Below, piece by piece: positions 1 to 12,540 of a DNA stretch of 64,000 bases. How positions within the stretch are numbered: position 1 is the stretch's first letter; each line of letters opens with the position of its first letter. The stretch spans positions 246,686 through 310,685 of the forward strand of contig BAFH01000002.1 in the NCBI GenBank assembly GCA_000296795.1, in the 5' to 3' direction. The position numbers were made by a program, and so were the translations under genes. The stretch comes from Candidatus Jettenia caeni (GTDB lineage: Bacteria; Planctomycetota; Brocadiia; Brocadiales; Brocadiaceae). A model generated the notes under the pieces. It worked only from the letters and a program-made list of their open reading frames with translations, was not told where the DNA came from and made no database searches.

Positions 1-1196
1 GTCATCATCACGAGAGGGACGTTGCCATTCTCTTTGATTTTATGCTGAATAACTGAGGCAATACTGATTTCATAATTTCCCAAAATACCCGATATCTTTG
101 CGAGTACCCCTGGCTTATCAACAACAGAGAATCTCAGATAATAGCGCGTTTTGATTTGCATAATATCCGCTATGGAAATATGCTCACAGTTTCCAGAAAA
201 GGTCTTCATCGCATGAAATGTTATACCTGCTCTTCCAAGTCCAACATCCACAAGGTCTGCAACCACAGCGCTGGCAGTGGGCATTTGACCAGCTCCCTTA
301 CCATAAAGCATAGTTTCACCCACAGCACTTCCATTGACACAGATAGCATTAAAGACACCGTTTACCGAGGAAAGCGGGTGATCGTGCGGCAGGAGTGTTG
401 GATGCACACGTAATTCAATAGCGCTTTTTATCCTTTTCGCCACCGCTAAAAGTTTTAAGGTGTATCCCAACTCGTGTGCATACCAAATATCGGAGAGATC
501 TATAGTACTGATACCCTCGCAATAAATATCCTTATAATCAAAATCAACACCAAAGCCGATTCTTGCTAAAATAGCAAGCTTGTGCGATGAGTCTATACCG
601 TCAACGTCCATAGAAGGATCTTTCTCTGCATAACCCATCTTTTGTGCCTCTGCAAGGGCATCGCTGTATTTTACATGCTCTTTGGTCATCTTTGTTAAGA
701 TATAATTGGTAGTGCCATTTACAATACCAAAAATAGACTCTATCCTATTTGCAATAAAGCCGTCTCTTAATGCTGCAATAACGGGGATACCTCCACCTAC
801 ACTTGCCTCAAAGGAAATACTTTTGCCACACTGCCGTGCCTTACGAAAAAGTTCCAAACCATGAAGGGCTAAAAGCATTTTATTTGCAGTTACAATATCC
901 TTACCTTTTTCAAGCGCTTTCGTAATAATTTCTTTTGCAGGATGCAATCCCCCAATAAGTTCTATAATAACGTGGATATCCGGATCGTTTATCAGTATAT
1001 CCACATCATCTGTAAAAAGAATATCCGATGGCAAATCTATTCTGTTTCTTACATCGAGATTACGATCGGCAATACCTTTTAATACCGGAACACAATCGAG
1101 TTTTTCCAGGAGAGGAGAATGTTTTTCTAAAAGGATCTTTACAACCCCTGTCCCAACGATACCCACACCAACAATGCCGACATTGAATGTTCTCAT
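1..1196 (-). CDS. hom: homoserine dehydrogenase, C-terminus cut by window edge
   Basis: This is the NAD(P)-dependent enzyme that reduces aspartate semialdehyde to homoserine on the way to threonine and methionine. The start is the ATG at 1196; the frame stays open to base 1, so about 398 codons are visible and the end is missing. The N-terminus has a Rossmann dinucleotide motif (GIVGVGIVGTGVV). The middle has the typical catalytic stretch with GIVNGTTNYIL and the lysine/aspartate segment around KDPSMDVDGIDSSHK. The last visible part (FSVVDKPGVLAKISGIL) is the start of a C-terminal ACT domain, which in this family senses threonine. It is divergent from pyrB and has its own promoter candidate at 1267-1295. 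The product call is firm. Confidence 0.93.
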   Translation of the reverse strand, partial: MRTFNVGIVGVGIVGTGVVKILLEKHSPLLEKLDCVPVLKGIADRNLDVRNRIDLPSDILFTDDVDILINDPDIHVIIELIGGLHPAKEIITKALEKGKDIVTANKMLLALHGLELFRKARQCGKSISFEASVGGGIPVIAALRDGFIANRIESIFGIVNGTTNYILTKMTKEHVKYSDALAEAQKMGYAEKDPSMDVDGIDSSHKLAILARIGFGVDFDYKDIYCEGISTIDLSDIWYAHELGYTLKLLAVAKRIKSAIELRVHPTLLPHDHPLSSVNGVFNAICVNGSAVGETMLYGKGAGQMPTASAVVADLVDVGLGRAGITFHAMKTFSGNCEHISIADIMQIKTRYYLRFSVVDKPGVLAKISGILGNYEISIASVIQHKIKENGNVPLVMM

Positions 1197-1266
1197 AATT
1201 ATTATTTCCTATGACTGATAAAGTCGCAAAACACATAAAGCACTGATATTGCTATAAAGAAAATTT

Positions 1267-1295
1267 ACTATAACGGAAGAGTTTGTTTATTTCAA
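1267..1295 (-). promoter_or_regulatory. sigma-70-type promoter for hom
   Basis: On the minus strand a -35 box TTGAAA (1290-1295) and a -10 box TATAGT (1267-1272) are separated by 17 bases. It lies about 70 bases upstream of the hom start codon. The call rests on consensus match only. Confidence 0.5.
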
Positions 1296-1350
1296 TAAAA
1301 TTTGCAAACGAAAGAACTCGTTTTGTCTATCATATGCCGTTTAATTTTAG

Positions 1351-1379
1351 TTGTAATATTTTATAAGGTCTGATAAGAT
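1351..1379 (+). promoter_or_regulatory. sigma-70-type promoter for pyrB-pyrI-panC
   Basis: TTGTAA (1351-1356) and TAAGAT (1374-1379) are spaced by 17 bases and end 59 bases before the pyrB start. No attenuator hairpin or pyrimidine-sensing leader is visible in the short leader. Confidence 0.4.
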
Positions 1380-1438
1380 TGATTTGAACATCTATACCTA
1401 TAAAAGCAATTCTCACATACGATATCATCAAAGAGTAC

Positions 1439-2365
1439 ATGGTAAGTTTTAAACAAAGAGATATTATCTCTATCCGTCATTTCAACAAAGAAGAGTTATT
1501 ATACATCCTTGATTTAGCAAAAGAAATGGAGCGGACAACCTATACAGATACCCTGAAAGATAAAATACTTGCTTCATTATTCTTCGAGCCTTCAACACGA
1601 ACACGCCTCAGCTTTGAATCGGCTATGCAACGGCTCGGTGGAATGGTAATTGGCTTTGCAGATTCCGGTATTACATCAGTAGCTAAGGGCGAGTCGCTTC
1701 GTGACTCTGTAAAGATTATAGAAGGATATTGTGATATCATCGTTTTAAGGCACTACCTTGAAGGTTCTGCACAATTAGCGGCAGATGTTGTTAATATACC
1801 GGTGATTAATGCAGGAGATGGCGCTAACCAACACCCGACACAAACTTTCCTGGATCTCTATACAATCCAAAAAACAAAAGGGGCATTAGAAGGACTTACC
1901 ATTGGATTTCTAGGTGATCTGAAATATGGAAGAACAGTACATTCGCTTGCCTATGCCCTCGCATATTTTGGCACAGAAATGTTCTTTATCTCACCACCTG
2001 GTTTGAGAATGCCCAGAGATTCTATAGATGAACTTAAGGATAGAAAGGTAAAGTGCTACGAGAATGAATCATTATCAGGTATCAGCAAGAAACTCGATGT
2101 GATTTATTGTACAAGAATCCAAAAGGAACGGTTTGCAGATCCTGTTGAATTTGAGAAGGTTCGTGGTGTATACAGATTGAGCAAGGCGATGCTGGAAGAA
2201 TTAGAAATTAAGAAAGATTTAAAGATATTACATCCTTTACCGCGCGTAGATGAAATGGATGAAAGTCTTGATAAGACTAATTATGCAGTCTATTTTCACC
2301 AGGCACGTAATGGTGTGCCTGTCAGAAAAGCTATACTTTCTGCTGTCTTGGGAGTTATTGAATGA
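1439..2365 (+). CDS. pyrB: aspartate carbamoyltransferase, catalytic chain
   Basis: PyrB condenses carbamoyl phosphate with aspartate in the committed step of pyrimidine synthesis. The 308 residues are full length for the family. The carbamoyl-phosphate loop FFEPSTRTRLSFESAM lies near residues 49-64, and later motifs include HPTQTFLDLYTI and the aspartate-loop region HPLPRVDEMD. The gene overlaps pyrI by four bases (ATGA), so translation is probably coupled and a class B holoenzyme (catalytic plus regulatory chains) is expected. The ATG at 1439 has a weak AAAGAG ribosome-binding site. Confidence 0.96.
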   Translation: MVSFKQRDIISIRHFNKEELLYILDLAKEMERTTYTDTLKDKILASLFFEPSTRTRLSFESAMQRLGGMVIGFADSGITSVAKGESLRDSVKIIEGYCDIIVLRHYLEGSAQLAADVVNIPVINAGDGANQHPTQTFLDLYTIQKTKGALEGLTIGFLGDLKYGRTVHSLAYALAYFGTEMFFISPPGLRMPRDSIDELKDRKVKCYENESLSGISKKLDVIYCTRIQKERFADPVEFEKVRGVYRLSKAMLEELEIKKDLKILHPLPRVDEMDESLDKTNYAVYFHQARNGVPVRKAILSAVLGVIE

Positions 2366-2811
2366 AACATCTCGATGTCTCCGCTATTAAAGATGGATCG
2401 GTAATTGACCATATAGATAACAAAAGCACTCTCAAAGTTGCTGATATACTCAATATCCAGAATGAAGAACAAGTAGTGCTTGTAGGGATGAATTTAAAGA
2501 GTAAACTTCTCGGCAAAAAAGGTATAATAAAAATAGGCGGAAAAATTATTGACCAAAAAGAGGTGAATAAGATTGCACTCATTGCACCGAATGCAACGGT
2601 CAACATTATTAAGGATTATGAGGTTGTAAAGAAGTTTAAAGTGGCAGTCCCCGAGGTTATAGAAGGTATTGTTAAATGTTTTAATCCCAATTGTGTGAGT
2701 AATTATAATAATGTAACTTCTAAATTGAATGTAGTAAATAAAAACCCCATACGGTTAGAATGTCACTATTGTGAACGTACCATGAGTGCAAAAGACATTT
2801 TATTGATTTAA
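2362..2811 (+). CDS. pyrI: aspartate carbamoyltransferase, regulatory chain
   Basis: The 149-residue chain binds nucleotide effectors and, through a zinc domain, holds the catalytic trimers together. The N-terminal allosteric domain contains VIDHI near residue 14. The C-terminal zinc site has four cysteines in the family pattern: CFNPNC, then about 23 residues later CHYC. The gene starts within the pyrB stop codon. A regulatory chain is common in enterobacteria and archaea but far from universal in bacteria, so feedback control by nucleotides is likely here. Confidence 0.95.
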   Translation: MKHLDVSAIKDGSVIDHIDNKSTLKVADILNIQNEEQVVLVGMNLKSKLLGKKGIIKIGGKIIDQKEVNKIALIAPNATVNIIKDYEVVKKFKVAVPEVIEGIVKCFNPNCVSNYNNVTSKLNVVNKNPIRLECHYCERTMSAKDILLI

Positions 2812-2818
2812 AAGTGAA

Positions 2819-3685
2819 TTGGGGGAAAAAATCGATTTGCTGCAGGTAATTAAATCAATAAAAGATATGAAACAAAAAATTAAAACCATCAAAGACAGCC
2901 ACTTAACGATTGGTTTTGTTCCTACGATGGGGGCCTTGCACGAGGGGCATTTAAGTTTAGTAAGGAATGCAAAAAAAGAGCACGATGAAGTTGTGGTAAG
3001 TATTTTTGTAAATCCCTTACAATTCGGGAAAAATGAAGATCTCCGGCACTACCCGCGAACGTTTGACAGAGATTGCGAACTGCTCTCAAGAGAAGGAGTA
3101 AATCTTGTGTTTTATCCAGATATAACAGAAATATATCCGGATGGGTTTTGTACCTCTGTTATTGTTCATGATCTGGAGGACAAGCTCTGTGGCAAAACAC
3201 GCCCAGGACATTTCAGAGGGGTTGCAGTAGTCGTGCTAAAACTCTTTCATCTTATCAAACCTGATTCTGCATATTTTGGACAAAAAGACTTCCAGCAAAC
3301 CGTTATTATCAAGAGAATGGTTTATGATTTGAATTTAGATATTAACGTAAAGGTTCTTCCAACAATAAGGAACACAGAGGGTTTAGCTTTAAGCTCGAGA
3401 AATGTTTATCTTACAGAAACAGAAAAGAAGGACGCTCTGTGTTTATACCAGTCGCTGGTAAAAGCACAATGCATGGCAACCTCAGGTATTACAGATACTG
3501 AAAAAATCATACGGGAAATGAAAAAAATTATCCATACCTGTGCATCAGCAACGATTGATTACATTTCAATAGTTAATCCTGAAACCCTTGAGATAACTTC
3601 GGAAGTACGTAATGGCAATGTTGTTACTCTTGCAATAAGAATCGGAAGGACACGACTCATCGATAATGTAATCCTAACTTTCTAA
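2819..3685 (+). CDS. panC: pantothenate synthetase
   Basis: PanC joins pantoate and beta-alanine with ATP to make pantothenate, the coenzyme A precursor. The HIGH-type nucleotide motif appears as MGALHEGHLSLV, and the KMSKS-like segment as ALSSRNVYL. The frame opens with TTG at 2819, only seven bases after the pyrI stop. A second TTG at 2837 follows a GGGGG stretch (2821-2825) and would give the usual family N-terminus (LLQVIKSIKDMK), so the true start may be 2837. Either choice is non-ATG. The gene is the last of the pyrB-pyrI-panC unit and converges on der. Confidence 0.94.
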   Translation: MGEKIDLLQVIKSIKDMKQKIKTIKDSHLTIGFVPTMGALHEGHLSLVRNAKKEHDEVVVSIFVNPLQFGKNEDLRHYPRTFDRDCELLSREGVNLVFYPDITEIYPDGFCTSVIVHDLEDKLCGKTRPGHFRGVAVVVLKLFHLIKPDSAYFGQKDFQQTVIIKRMVYDLNLDINVKVLPTIRNTEGLALSSRNVYLTETEKKDALCLYQSLVKAQCMATSGITDTEKIIREMKKIIHTCASATIDYISIVNPETLEITSEVRNGNVVTLAIRIGRTRLIDNVILTF

Positions 3686-3717
3686 TTGCAATACAGATTT
3701 GATTTGTGGTTTATCCG

Positions 3718-5052
3718 TTATACATGGCTTAACGGCGTTTTTGTCCTGGCGCGGAAACGGAACTTTAGGGGGATCTCCGAGAAAGGAAGCTTGCTGCGTA
3801 GCTGATTGGAGAGATAACGCTCATAATCACTATCAAAAAGTTTTGGATCGTTGACAAAAAGAATAAAGGTTGGAGGGGCAACACTTACCTGAGTAGCATA
3901 ATAAATCCTTGGTGATTTGGCTTTTTTGCGTGTTGGCCGATGCAAGGATAGAGCTTCTTCCAGCGCCTGATTTAATTCAGAAGTTGAAATACGGGTATTG
4001 GTTTGCTCATACAGTTCTGTAGCGAGCTGTACCATTTCTATAACATGCTTGTTATCTTTAGCACTAATAAAAATGATAGGAGCAAAGGAGAGTCCTGGCA
4101 AGCATTTGTATATATAATTATTAAACCTTTCTGTTTCAACACCGTGCACTAAGTCCCATTTGTTAATCACGATAATGCAAGGTTTACTCTCAGAGATAAT
4201 ATAATCTCCCAGTTTTTTATCTACCTCGGATACTTTTAATGTAGCATCAATAAGAAAGAGCACCACATCAGCCCTGCGAATAGACCGCTCGGCACGCGCC
4301 ATACTGTAAAACTCTATAGAATCTTTGACCTGCCTCTTCTTCCTTACACCTGCCGTATCAATAGCCAGGAACTGTCTACCGCCTGTCTCAAACCGGACAT
4401 CGACAGAATCCCGTGTAGTACCGGCTACTTCGCTAACAATCATCCGTTTCTCTTTTGCTAAGGTATTAATTAGCGTAGATTTTCCTGCATTCCGTTTACC
4501 AACGATGGCAAGTTTTATTATGGAGTCGGCAGGAACCGCTTCCTGATGAGGTAGCGCTGGCAATAGAGAAATAATTCTGTCCAATAATGCAGACCTTCCA
4601 AACCCTTCTAAGGCAGATATTGGCACCGCTTCACCCAATCCCAATTTATTGAAATCTGCTATTAAGTATTCCAGCTTGGGTGTATCTACTTTATTTGCAA
4701 CAAGGATTACCTTCTTATTTAAACGCCGTAACTTTTCCACAACCATTATATCCAGAGGCATCACACCCTCACGAATATCCACGACAAATAAAATTATATC
4801 TGCTTTATGAATTGCAATTTCTATCTGGAGCTCTATATCTTCTGTAAGACCGTCTACATCTTTTACACCCATCCCGCCCGTATCCACTAACTCAAATACA
4901 TAATCATTGTATTGAATCTCAGTAGAAACACGGTCTCTTGTAACACCGCTTGTAGGTTCTACAATCGAAATTCTGCGTTTTGCAAGGCAGTTCAGTAAGG
5001 AAGATTTTCCTACGTTTGGCCTGCCAACAATAGTAACGGTCGGTATAATCAT
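3718..5052 (-). CDS. der: ribosome-assembly GTPase Der (EngA)
   Basis: Der is an essential double GTPase that helps mature the 50S subunit. Two tandem G domains are plain: the first begins with GRPNVGKSS and has DTGG and NKVD, the second has GKRNAGKSTLIN, DTAG and NKWD. A KH-like C-terminal domain follows (LPFSEIPLKFRFRAR). The frame opens with TTG at 5058, but the ATG at 5052 fits the conserved N-terminus MIIPTVTIVGRPN better and is used here. The length of about 444 residues is normal. Confidence 0.95.
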   Translation of the reverse strand: MIIPTVTIVGRPNVGKSSLLNCLAKRRISIVEPTSGVTRDRVSTEIQYNDYVFELVDTGGMGVKDVDGLTEDIELQIEIAIHKADIILFVVDIREGVMPLDIMVVEKLRRLNKKVILVANKVDTPKLEYLIADFNKLGLGEAVPISALEGFGRSALLDRIISLLPALPHQEAVPADSIIKLAIVGKRNAGKSTLINTLAKEKRMIVSEVAGTTRDSVDVRFETGGRQFLAIDTAGVRKKRQVKDSIEFYSMARAERSIRRADVVLFLIDATLKVSEVDKKLGDYIISESKPCIIVINKWDLVHGVETERFNNYIYKCLPGLSFAPIIFISAKDNKHVIEMVQLATELYEQTNTRISTSELNQALEEALSLHRPTRKKAKSPRIYYATQVSVAPPTFILFVNDPKLFDSDYERYLSNQLRSKLPFSEIPLKFRFRARTKTPLSHV

Positions 5053-5133
5053 TAGCAATGAAAAGTAAAGGTTTAAAAGGCTCGTAATGCAAGAGAAGAT
5101 TAGTCTTTTCCCGGCTACCTCTTCTCCACCAGC

Positions 5134-6330
5134 TTATAGTCTTGATTCCTTGTCCGGAGAACTATTATCTTTATTACCTTCTCCTGAAGAGGGGAAGGTC
5201 TTTACCTCTGCATTCGATCTCTCGGTCTTTTCCTCCTCTATATACACATCGCTTATATCTGTACTATCAATATCCTTCCTTAAGAGAAAATAGATAATCG
5301 TTTTTGCAGAGAACAGATAAGTCAGAACAAAAGTCCAAACTGTCAATTTAATTAAAACTATATAAACAATCAACATACCTGCCAGAAACTTCAATGACCA
5401 AGTAAGCGAAGCTGTTGATACTAGCGGCTGAGGAGAGGGCACATTACAAAATCCGAGGCAAGCAATATTGCATTTTTGTGATAGAAAGGATTGAATGAGA
5501 CCAAACTTTTGCCCCATACCTATACCTATGGTATAGAATGACAGACGAACCACAAGCCATGCTATACATGCAATGAATATCAAACAAATTAATCCATACA
5601 GCGTATTTATGATACAATACAAGATAAATTGTTTAGGACGTGAAATGACATAGCTATAGGCTCGACTCATTGCATCAAAGGCATCAGATCCTTCTGCACT
5701 GATTGTAGGAAACATAAAACAGAGGCCTAATGCACCTATCAGACCTATAAAAACCATTAAAAATCCAGATATCAAAGCAAAGGGAAAACCTAATGCAACC
5801 AAGATCTCTCCAAAGACAGGAATTCTTCCTAAAAGTCCACCTATTACGTTACATAAAGCAAAAAAGAAAACGCCAATTACCGGCACTAATGGCGACCAGA
5901 AATAAGACCAAAACTTTTTTCTGGAAAATTTCAAGGCATCTATCAAACAGATGCTTTCGTCTTTCGCATAGTCTACTGCAGAAATTCTTGTAATAGCGCC
6001 ACCCGCAAGCGACCAAATAGCAAGGATTCCGAAAATGAGTATCGATAAGGCAAATAATTCACCAAAGTCCAGCGGCATAATAGCCTGCGATACATTTCCT
6101 GCAATAACCGGTACACCTTCTCTTGCAGAACACAGGACAAGCCTTATAAAGATACAAGGAGTGGTACTGATTAATTTTAATGCTGAGAAGAGTGCAACTA
6201 CGATCGTACACCAAAATAAACTTGCTAAAAGGGCAGAATATCCAAGAAACATCTTCTTAGGGTCAAAAGCCATTTTAAAGGCGCGGAGAATATCGCGCCA
6301 ATCATGCCTTATCGTTTTTACTTCACCCAT
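5134..6330 (-). CDS. multi-pass membrane protein of unknown function
   Basis: This 398-residue protein has at least seven strongly hydrophobic segments, for example near residues 30-50, 90-110, 150-170, 185-215, 230-260 and 320-350. Small, charged tails lie at both ends; the C-terminus is acidic and serine rich. There are no recognisable catalytic motifs. Its start overlaps the end of yacG by eight bases, so the two are co-translated. The pattern (HDWRDILRAFKMAFDPKKM at the N-terminus) looks like a planctomycete-type hypothetical family, but I do not recognise it. Expression and membrane location are inferred. Confidence 0.8.
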   Translation of the reverse strand: MGEVKTIRHDWRDILRAFKMAFDPKKMFLGYSALLASLFWCTIVVALFSALKLISTTPCIFIRLVLCSAREGVPVIAGNVSQAIMPLDFGELFALSILIFGILAIWSLAGGAITRISAVDYAKDESICLIDALKFSRKKFWSYFWSPLVPVIGVFFFALCNVIGGLLGRIPVFGEILVALGFPFALISGFLMVFIGLIGALGLCFMFPTISAEGSDAFDAMSRAYSYVISRPKQFILYCIINTLYGLICLIFIACIAWLVVRLSFYTIGIGMGQKFGLIQSFLSQKCNIACLGFCNVPSPQPLVSTASLTWSLKFLAGMLIVYIVLIKLTVWTFVLTYLFSAKTIIYFLLRKDIDSTDISDVYIEEEKTERSNAEVKTFPSSGEGNKDNSSPDKESRL

Positions 6331-6523
6331 TTTCCTCTCCTTTTTTTCCCATTCGGCTCAATACTTCAGGATTCAATGGTTCTTCAATACGATAACTTTC
6401 GTCCAGCCATGCTCCAAGGTCAATAAGCTTGCACCGTTCACTACAAAAAGGAAAATAAGGCAAATCCTTTATCTTTTGATAAACCAGTTCTTTTTTACAA
6501 TTAGGACAATTAATCTTGGCCAT
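6323..6523 (-). CDS. yacG: YacG-type zinc-finger protein (DNA gyrase inhibitor family)
   Basis: The 66-residue protein has the YacG zinc knuckle: CPNC near residues 6-9, then FCSERCKLIDLGAWL. In Escherichia coli the family binds GyrB and inhibits gyrase; that role is known for the family, not shown here. The start ATG at 6523 is followed by the motif in the usual place. It overlaps the downstream membrane protein gene. Confidence 0.88.
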   Translation of the reverse strand: MAKINCPNCKKELVYQKIKDLPYFPFCSERCKLIDLGAWLDESYRIEEPLNPEVLSRMGKKGEENG

Positions 6524-6648
6524 ACTTTTCTCTCATAACAGTTTTCAACATATTGCAGCAAAGACGCAAAGAAATCCCCTTGAAGGTTATAACAGGATTT
6601 ATGTTACCTTTTATTCTTATACCCTCACCACTCATGTACAACAACCTC

Positions 6649-6906
6649 TTATTTCTTTTCAGAAGTTTTTACTTCGGGTTTTGCGGATTCTGTCTCCTTT
6701 TTTGCTTTTGATTTATACTCATCACTTCGATAATCTGTCTGATAAAAACCCGATCCTTTAAAAATAATAGCACTTCCTGCGCCTATTACCCTTTCAGCTT
6801 TTGGTTTTCCACAAGCGGGACACTCCCTTATTGGTCTTTCTGTAATGTGCTGGAACAATTCAAATGAATGATCGCACTCACTACATCTATAATCATATGT
6901 TGGCAT
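6649..6906 (-). CDS. FmdB-type zinc-ribbon protein
   Basis: The 85-residue protein opens with MPTYDYRCSECDHSFELFQ and continues with CPACGKPKAERVIGAG, the two CxxC halves of the FmdB/CxxC_CxxC_SSSS zinc ribbon. A low-complexity lysine/glutamate tail follows. The biochemical role of this widespread family is unclear. It lies between dnaJ and yacG on the same strand with gaps of more than 100 bases on both sides. Confidence 0.85.
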   Translation of the reverse strand: MPTYDYRCSECDHSFELFQHITERPIRECPACGKPKAERVIGAGSAIIFKGSGFYQTDYRSDEYKSKAKKETESAKPEVKTSEKK

Positions 6907-7022
6907 CTTCCCTCCTTATTTATAGATAATCCATAGATTGAGTTAAATTGCAATTCAACCTATATTAAGCTCATCTTTAATCCTACTTAGAATTTAGTTA
7001 TGAGAATTTTTTTCAACAAGAT

Positions 7023-8144
7023 TTATTCAAAAAAATTCTTCATTTTTTCGAAAAATTTCTTTTGCCGGGGAGAAACATTTTTTTTCTCTAATTCAGCAAA
7101 TTCACGTAATAAATCCTCTTGTCTGGTAGTCATCTTTGTAGGCGTTTCAATAACTACCTGTACGAGAAGATTACCCTTTCCATATCCATGCAGATTAGGA
7201 AACCCTTCCCCACGAAGAGGGACAACTTCATTGTTTTGTGTTCCTTTTGGTATTTTTACCTGAATAATATTGCTGGTAAGTGTAGGCACCTCAATCGTAC
7301 AACCTAAAGCTGCCTGCGCAAAAGTAATGGGAACCTCACAAAGAACATCATCTCCCTGTCTCTTAAAGATAGGATGTGGTTTGATATGTATGTCACAATA
7401 TAAATCTCCGGGAGATGCTCCGTTTTCTCCCGGCTCTCCCTGGCCTGATAACCTCAGCCGCATACCATCTTCTACACCGGCTGGAATCTGGATAGAAATA
7501 ACTGATTTTTTTGGATAACGGCCAGAGCCGCCACATTTAGTACAGGGCGATTCTATAATTTTGCCATTGCCCCGGCATTTCGGACACGTAGTGCGCAAGG
7601 TGAAAAAACCTTGCGACTGCTGAACCTCTCCCCGACCCCTACAATACGGACAATTTACCGGAGATGTTCCTTCCCGAGCGCCAGTTCCCCGACATACATC
7701 ACAGATCTCTCTCCGTGTTAGTTCAATCTTTTTTTCAATACCTGTAGCTACATCCTTGAAATCAACCTCAATATCACACTTTAGACTTGCCCCTCGCCGT
7801 TGAGCCTTTCCACGACCCCTTCCTCCACCAAAGAAGTCCTCAAAGATACTTCCACCACCAAAAATATCCCCAAAAGCATCAAAAATATCTTCAAAAGTAC
7901 TATATCCGCGAGACTCTGTACCCTTTAAGCCATCAACTCCAAATTGATCGTAACGCCTTCTTTTTTCAGGATCACCCAGTACACCATAAGCCTCAGCGGC
8001 CTTCTTAAATATATGTTCAGCCTCTTTATTTTCCGGGTTTCTATCCGGGTGATATTTTAAGGCTATCTTACGATATGCTTTTTTTATGTCTTCTCCACTT
8101 GCACTTCTATCAACACCTAATACTTGATAATAATCTTCTTCCAT
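7023..8144 (-). CDS. dnaJ: co-chaperone DnaJ
   Basis: DnaJ stimulates the DnaK ATPase and delivers unfolded substrates. The J domain has the HPD motif ([11 protein letters not shown], about residues 30-40). It is followed by a glycine/phenylalanine-rich linker ([18 protein letters not shown]) and four zinc repeats: [24 protein letters not shown] and CTKCGGSG. The C-terminal substrate domain is complete. The length of 373 residues is standard for full type I DnaJ. Neither dnaK nor grpE is next to it. It has its own promoter candidate at 8216-8245 and is separated from the groE operon by a terminator. Confidence 0.97.
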   Translation of the reverse strand: MEEDYYQVLGVDRSASGEDIKKAYRKIALKYHPDRNPENKEAEHIFKKAAEAYGVLGDPEKRRRYDQFGVDGLKGTESRGYSTFEDIFDAFGDIFGGGSIFEDFFGGGRGRGKAQRRGASLKCDIEVDFKDVATGIEKKIELTRREICDVCRGTGAREGTSPVNCPYCRGRGEVQQSQGFFTLRTTCPKCRGNGKIIESPCTKCGGSGRYPKKSVISIQIPAGVEDGMRLRLSGQGEPGENGASPGDLYCDIHIKPHPIFKRQGDDVLCEVPITFAQAALGCTIEVPTLTSNIIQVKIPKGTQNNEVVPLRGEGFPNLHGYGKGNLLVQVVIETPTKMTTRQEDLLREFAELEKKNVSPRQKKFFEKMKNFFE

Positions 8145-8215
8145 GTATAGAGTCTATAAATTAAGTAATGGTTTTATAATAGGATACTATGAAATACGAA
8201 TGTTATAATAGTGAA

Positions 8216-8245
8216 ATTATAGTATATAAAACTGCATAAAATCAA
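8216..8245 (-). promoter_or_regulatory. sigma-70-type promoter for dnaJ
   Basis: TTGATT (8240-8245) and a perfect TATAAT (8216-8221) are separated by 18 bases on the minus strand, about 70 bases before the dnaJ ATG. No CIRCE heat-shock operator is seen. Confidence 0.5.
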
Positions 8246-8318
8246 GGGTGTTTTAAGTATCCACGAAAGGCAAGGGAAATAGTCATCGGCCACAATTCCT
8301 TATATATTTTTTGGTATA

Positions 8319-8354
8319 AAAGTAAAAAGGCTACTTGCGCAGCCTTTTTACTTT
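8319..8354 (-). terminator. hairpin terminator after the groE operon
   Basis: A perfect inverted repeat has a 14-base stem (arms 8319-8332 and 8341-8354) around an 8-base loop. It lies 38 bases past the groEL2 stop. In the minus direction the right-hand arm ends in a T-rich stretch, which fits an intrinsic terminator separating groEL2 from dnaJ. Confidence 0.7.
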
Positions 8355-8391
8355 CCAGGGTATTTACATTATTTATTCAATGTTCAATCAG

Positions 8392-10062
<1,671 letters not shown>

Positions 10063-10353
10063 TTACTCAATCTTGGCTAAAATATCACTTTCCCTCATAA
10101 CCAGATATTCTTTACCGTCAACAACAACCTCAGTCCCCGCATACTTTCCGTAAAGCACCTTGTCTCCCTTTTTTACCAAAAGCTCAGCCCTTTTCCCATT
10201 CTCCAACATCCTTCCTTCACCCACAGCTACAATCTTACCCCTCATAGGCTTTTCCTTTGCAGTATCAGGCAACAGAATACCACCCTGCGTTTTTTCTTCA
10301 GCTTCTATAGGCTCAATAACTACTCTATCATCTAATGGCTTGATACTTACCAT
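10063..10353 (-). CDS. groES: 10-kDa co-chaperonin GroES
   Basis: The 96-residue protein has the GroES features: N-terminal [12 protein letters not shown], the mobile loop around [16 protein letters not shown] that docks on GroEL, and a C-terminal [21 protein letters not shown]. It lies between two groEL genes with gaps of about 50 and 70 bases, and its start follows an AGGAGG some 14 bases upstream. This order differs from the common groES-groEL layout. Confidence 0.96.
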   Translation of the reverse strand: MVSIKPLDDRVVIEPIEAEEKTQGGILLPDTAKEKPMRGKIVAVGEGRMLENGKRAELLVKKGDKVLYGKYAGTEVVVDGKEYLVMRESDILAKIE

Positions 10354-10423
10354 ATCTTTACATTTAACCTCCTCAAGAAAACAATTAAAATTCTAAACAT
10401 TACACTAAATAAAAGCGCGGGAA

Positions 10424-12163
<1,740 letters not shown>

Positions 12164-12312
12164 TTAAAAACCTTAACTTGATTCACCATAACTTAGCAAA
12201 CATAATGCCGTTAAATACTTTCAAACAACAAAACACCTTAACCAATTAAAGTTTATAATGTTATATTCATAGGTATTATCCAATATAAAACAAAAAATAT
12301 TTACCTTGGGTA

Positions 12313-12367
12313 TGCCATTGTGGCAGTGTTGAAACTTGGCTTTAAACAATATCTGCCACTATGACAG
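12313..12367. promoter_or_regulatory. pair of palindromic operator candidates between groEL1 and birA
   Basis: TGCCATTGTGGCA (12313-12325) is a perfect 5+5 palindrome. CTGCCACTATGACAG (12353-12367) is a related, nearly perfect one. Their centres are 41 bases apart, close to four helical turns, so two bound dimers would lie on the same face. The position between divergent genes suggests regulator binding, most probably for the chaperonin operon; the regulator is unknown. Confidence 0.45.
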
Positions 12368-12421
12368 AAACTTATTATCTTACACCTTTAAGATTAAAAG
12401 AAAATTAGTTTATCTTTAATG

Positions 12422-12451
12422 TTGACTTTTAAATTATTTATGACATATATT
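12422..12451 (+). promoter_or_regulatory. sigma-70-type promoter for birA
   Basis: TTGACT (12422-12427) and TATATT (12446-12451) are 18 bases apart, about 90 bases before the birA ATG. A 9-base inverted repeat (12452-12460 with 12469-12477) covers the expected transcription start and could be an operator or a leader hairpin. Confidence 0.45.
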
Positions 12452-12540
12452 AAAAACATTGTCAGCCTAATGTTTTTGACCAAATCCATCTATTTCACCT
12501 TGAAAATTGAATAGAATTTGATACAAAGTTATTTGCATAT

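Noticed and set aside
6035..6761. Plus-strand frames of 167 and 81 codons over the yacG region
   Set aside because: They lie antisense to yacG and its neighbours, and show no protein-like motifs.
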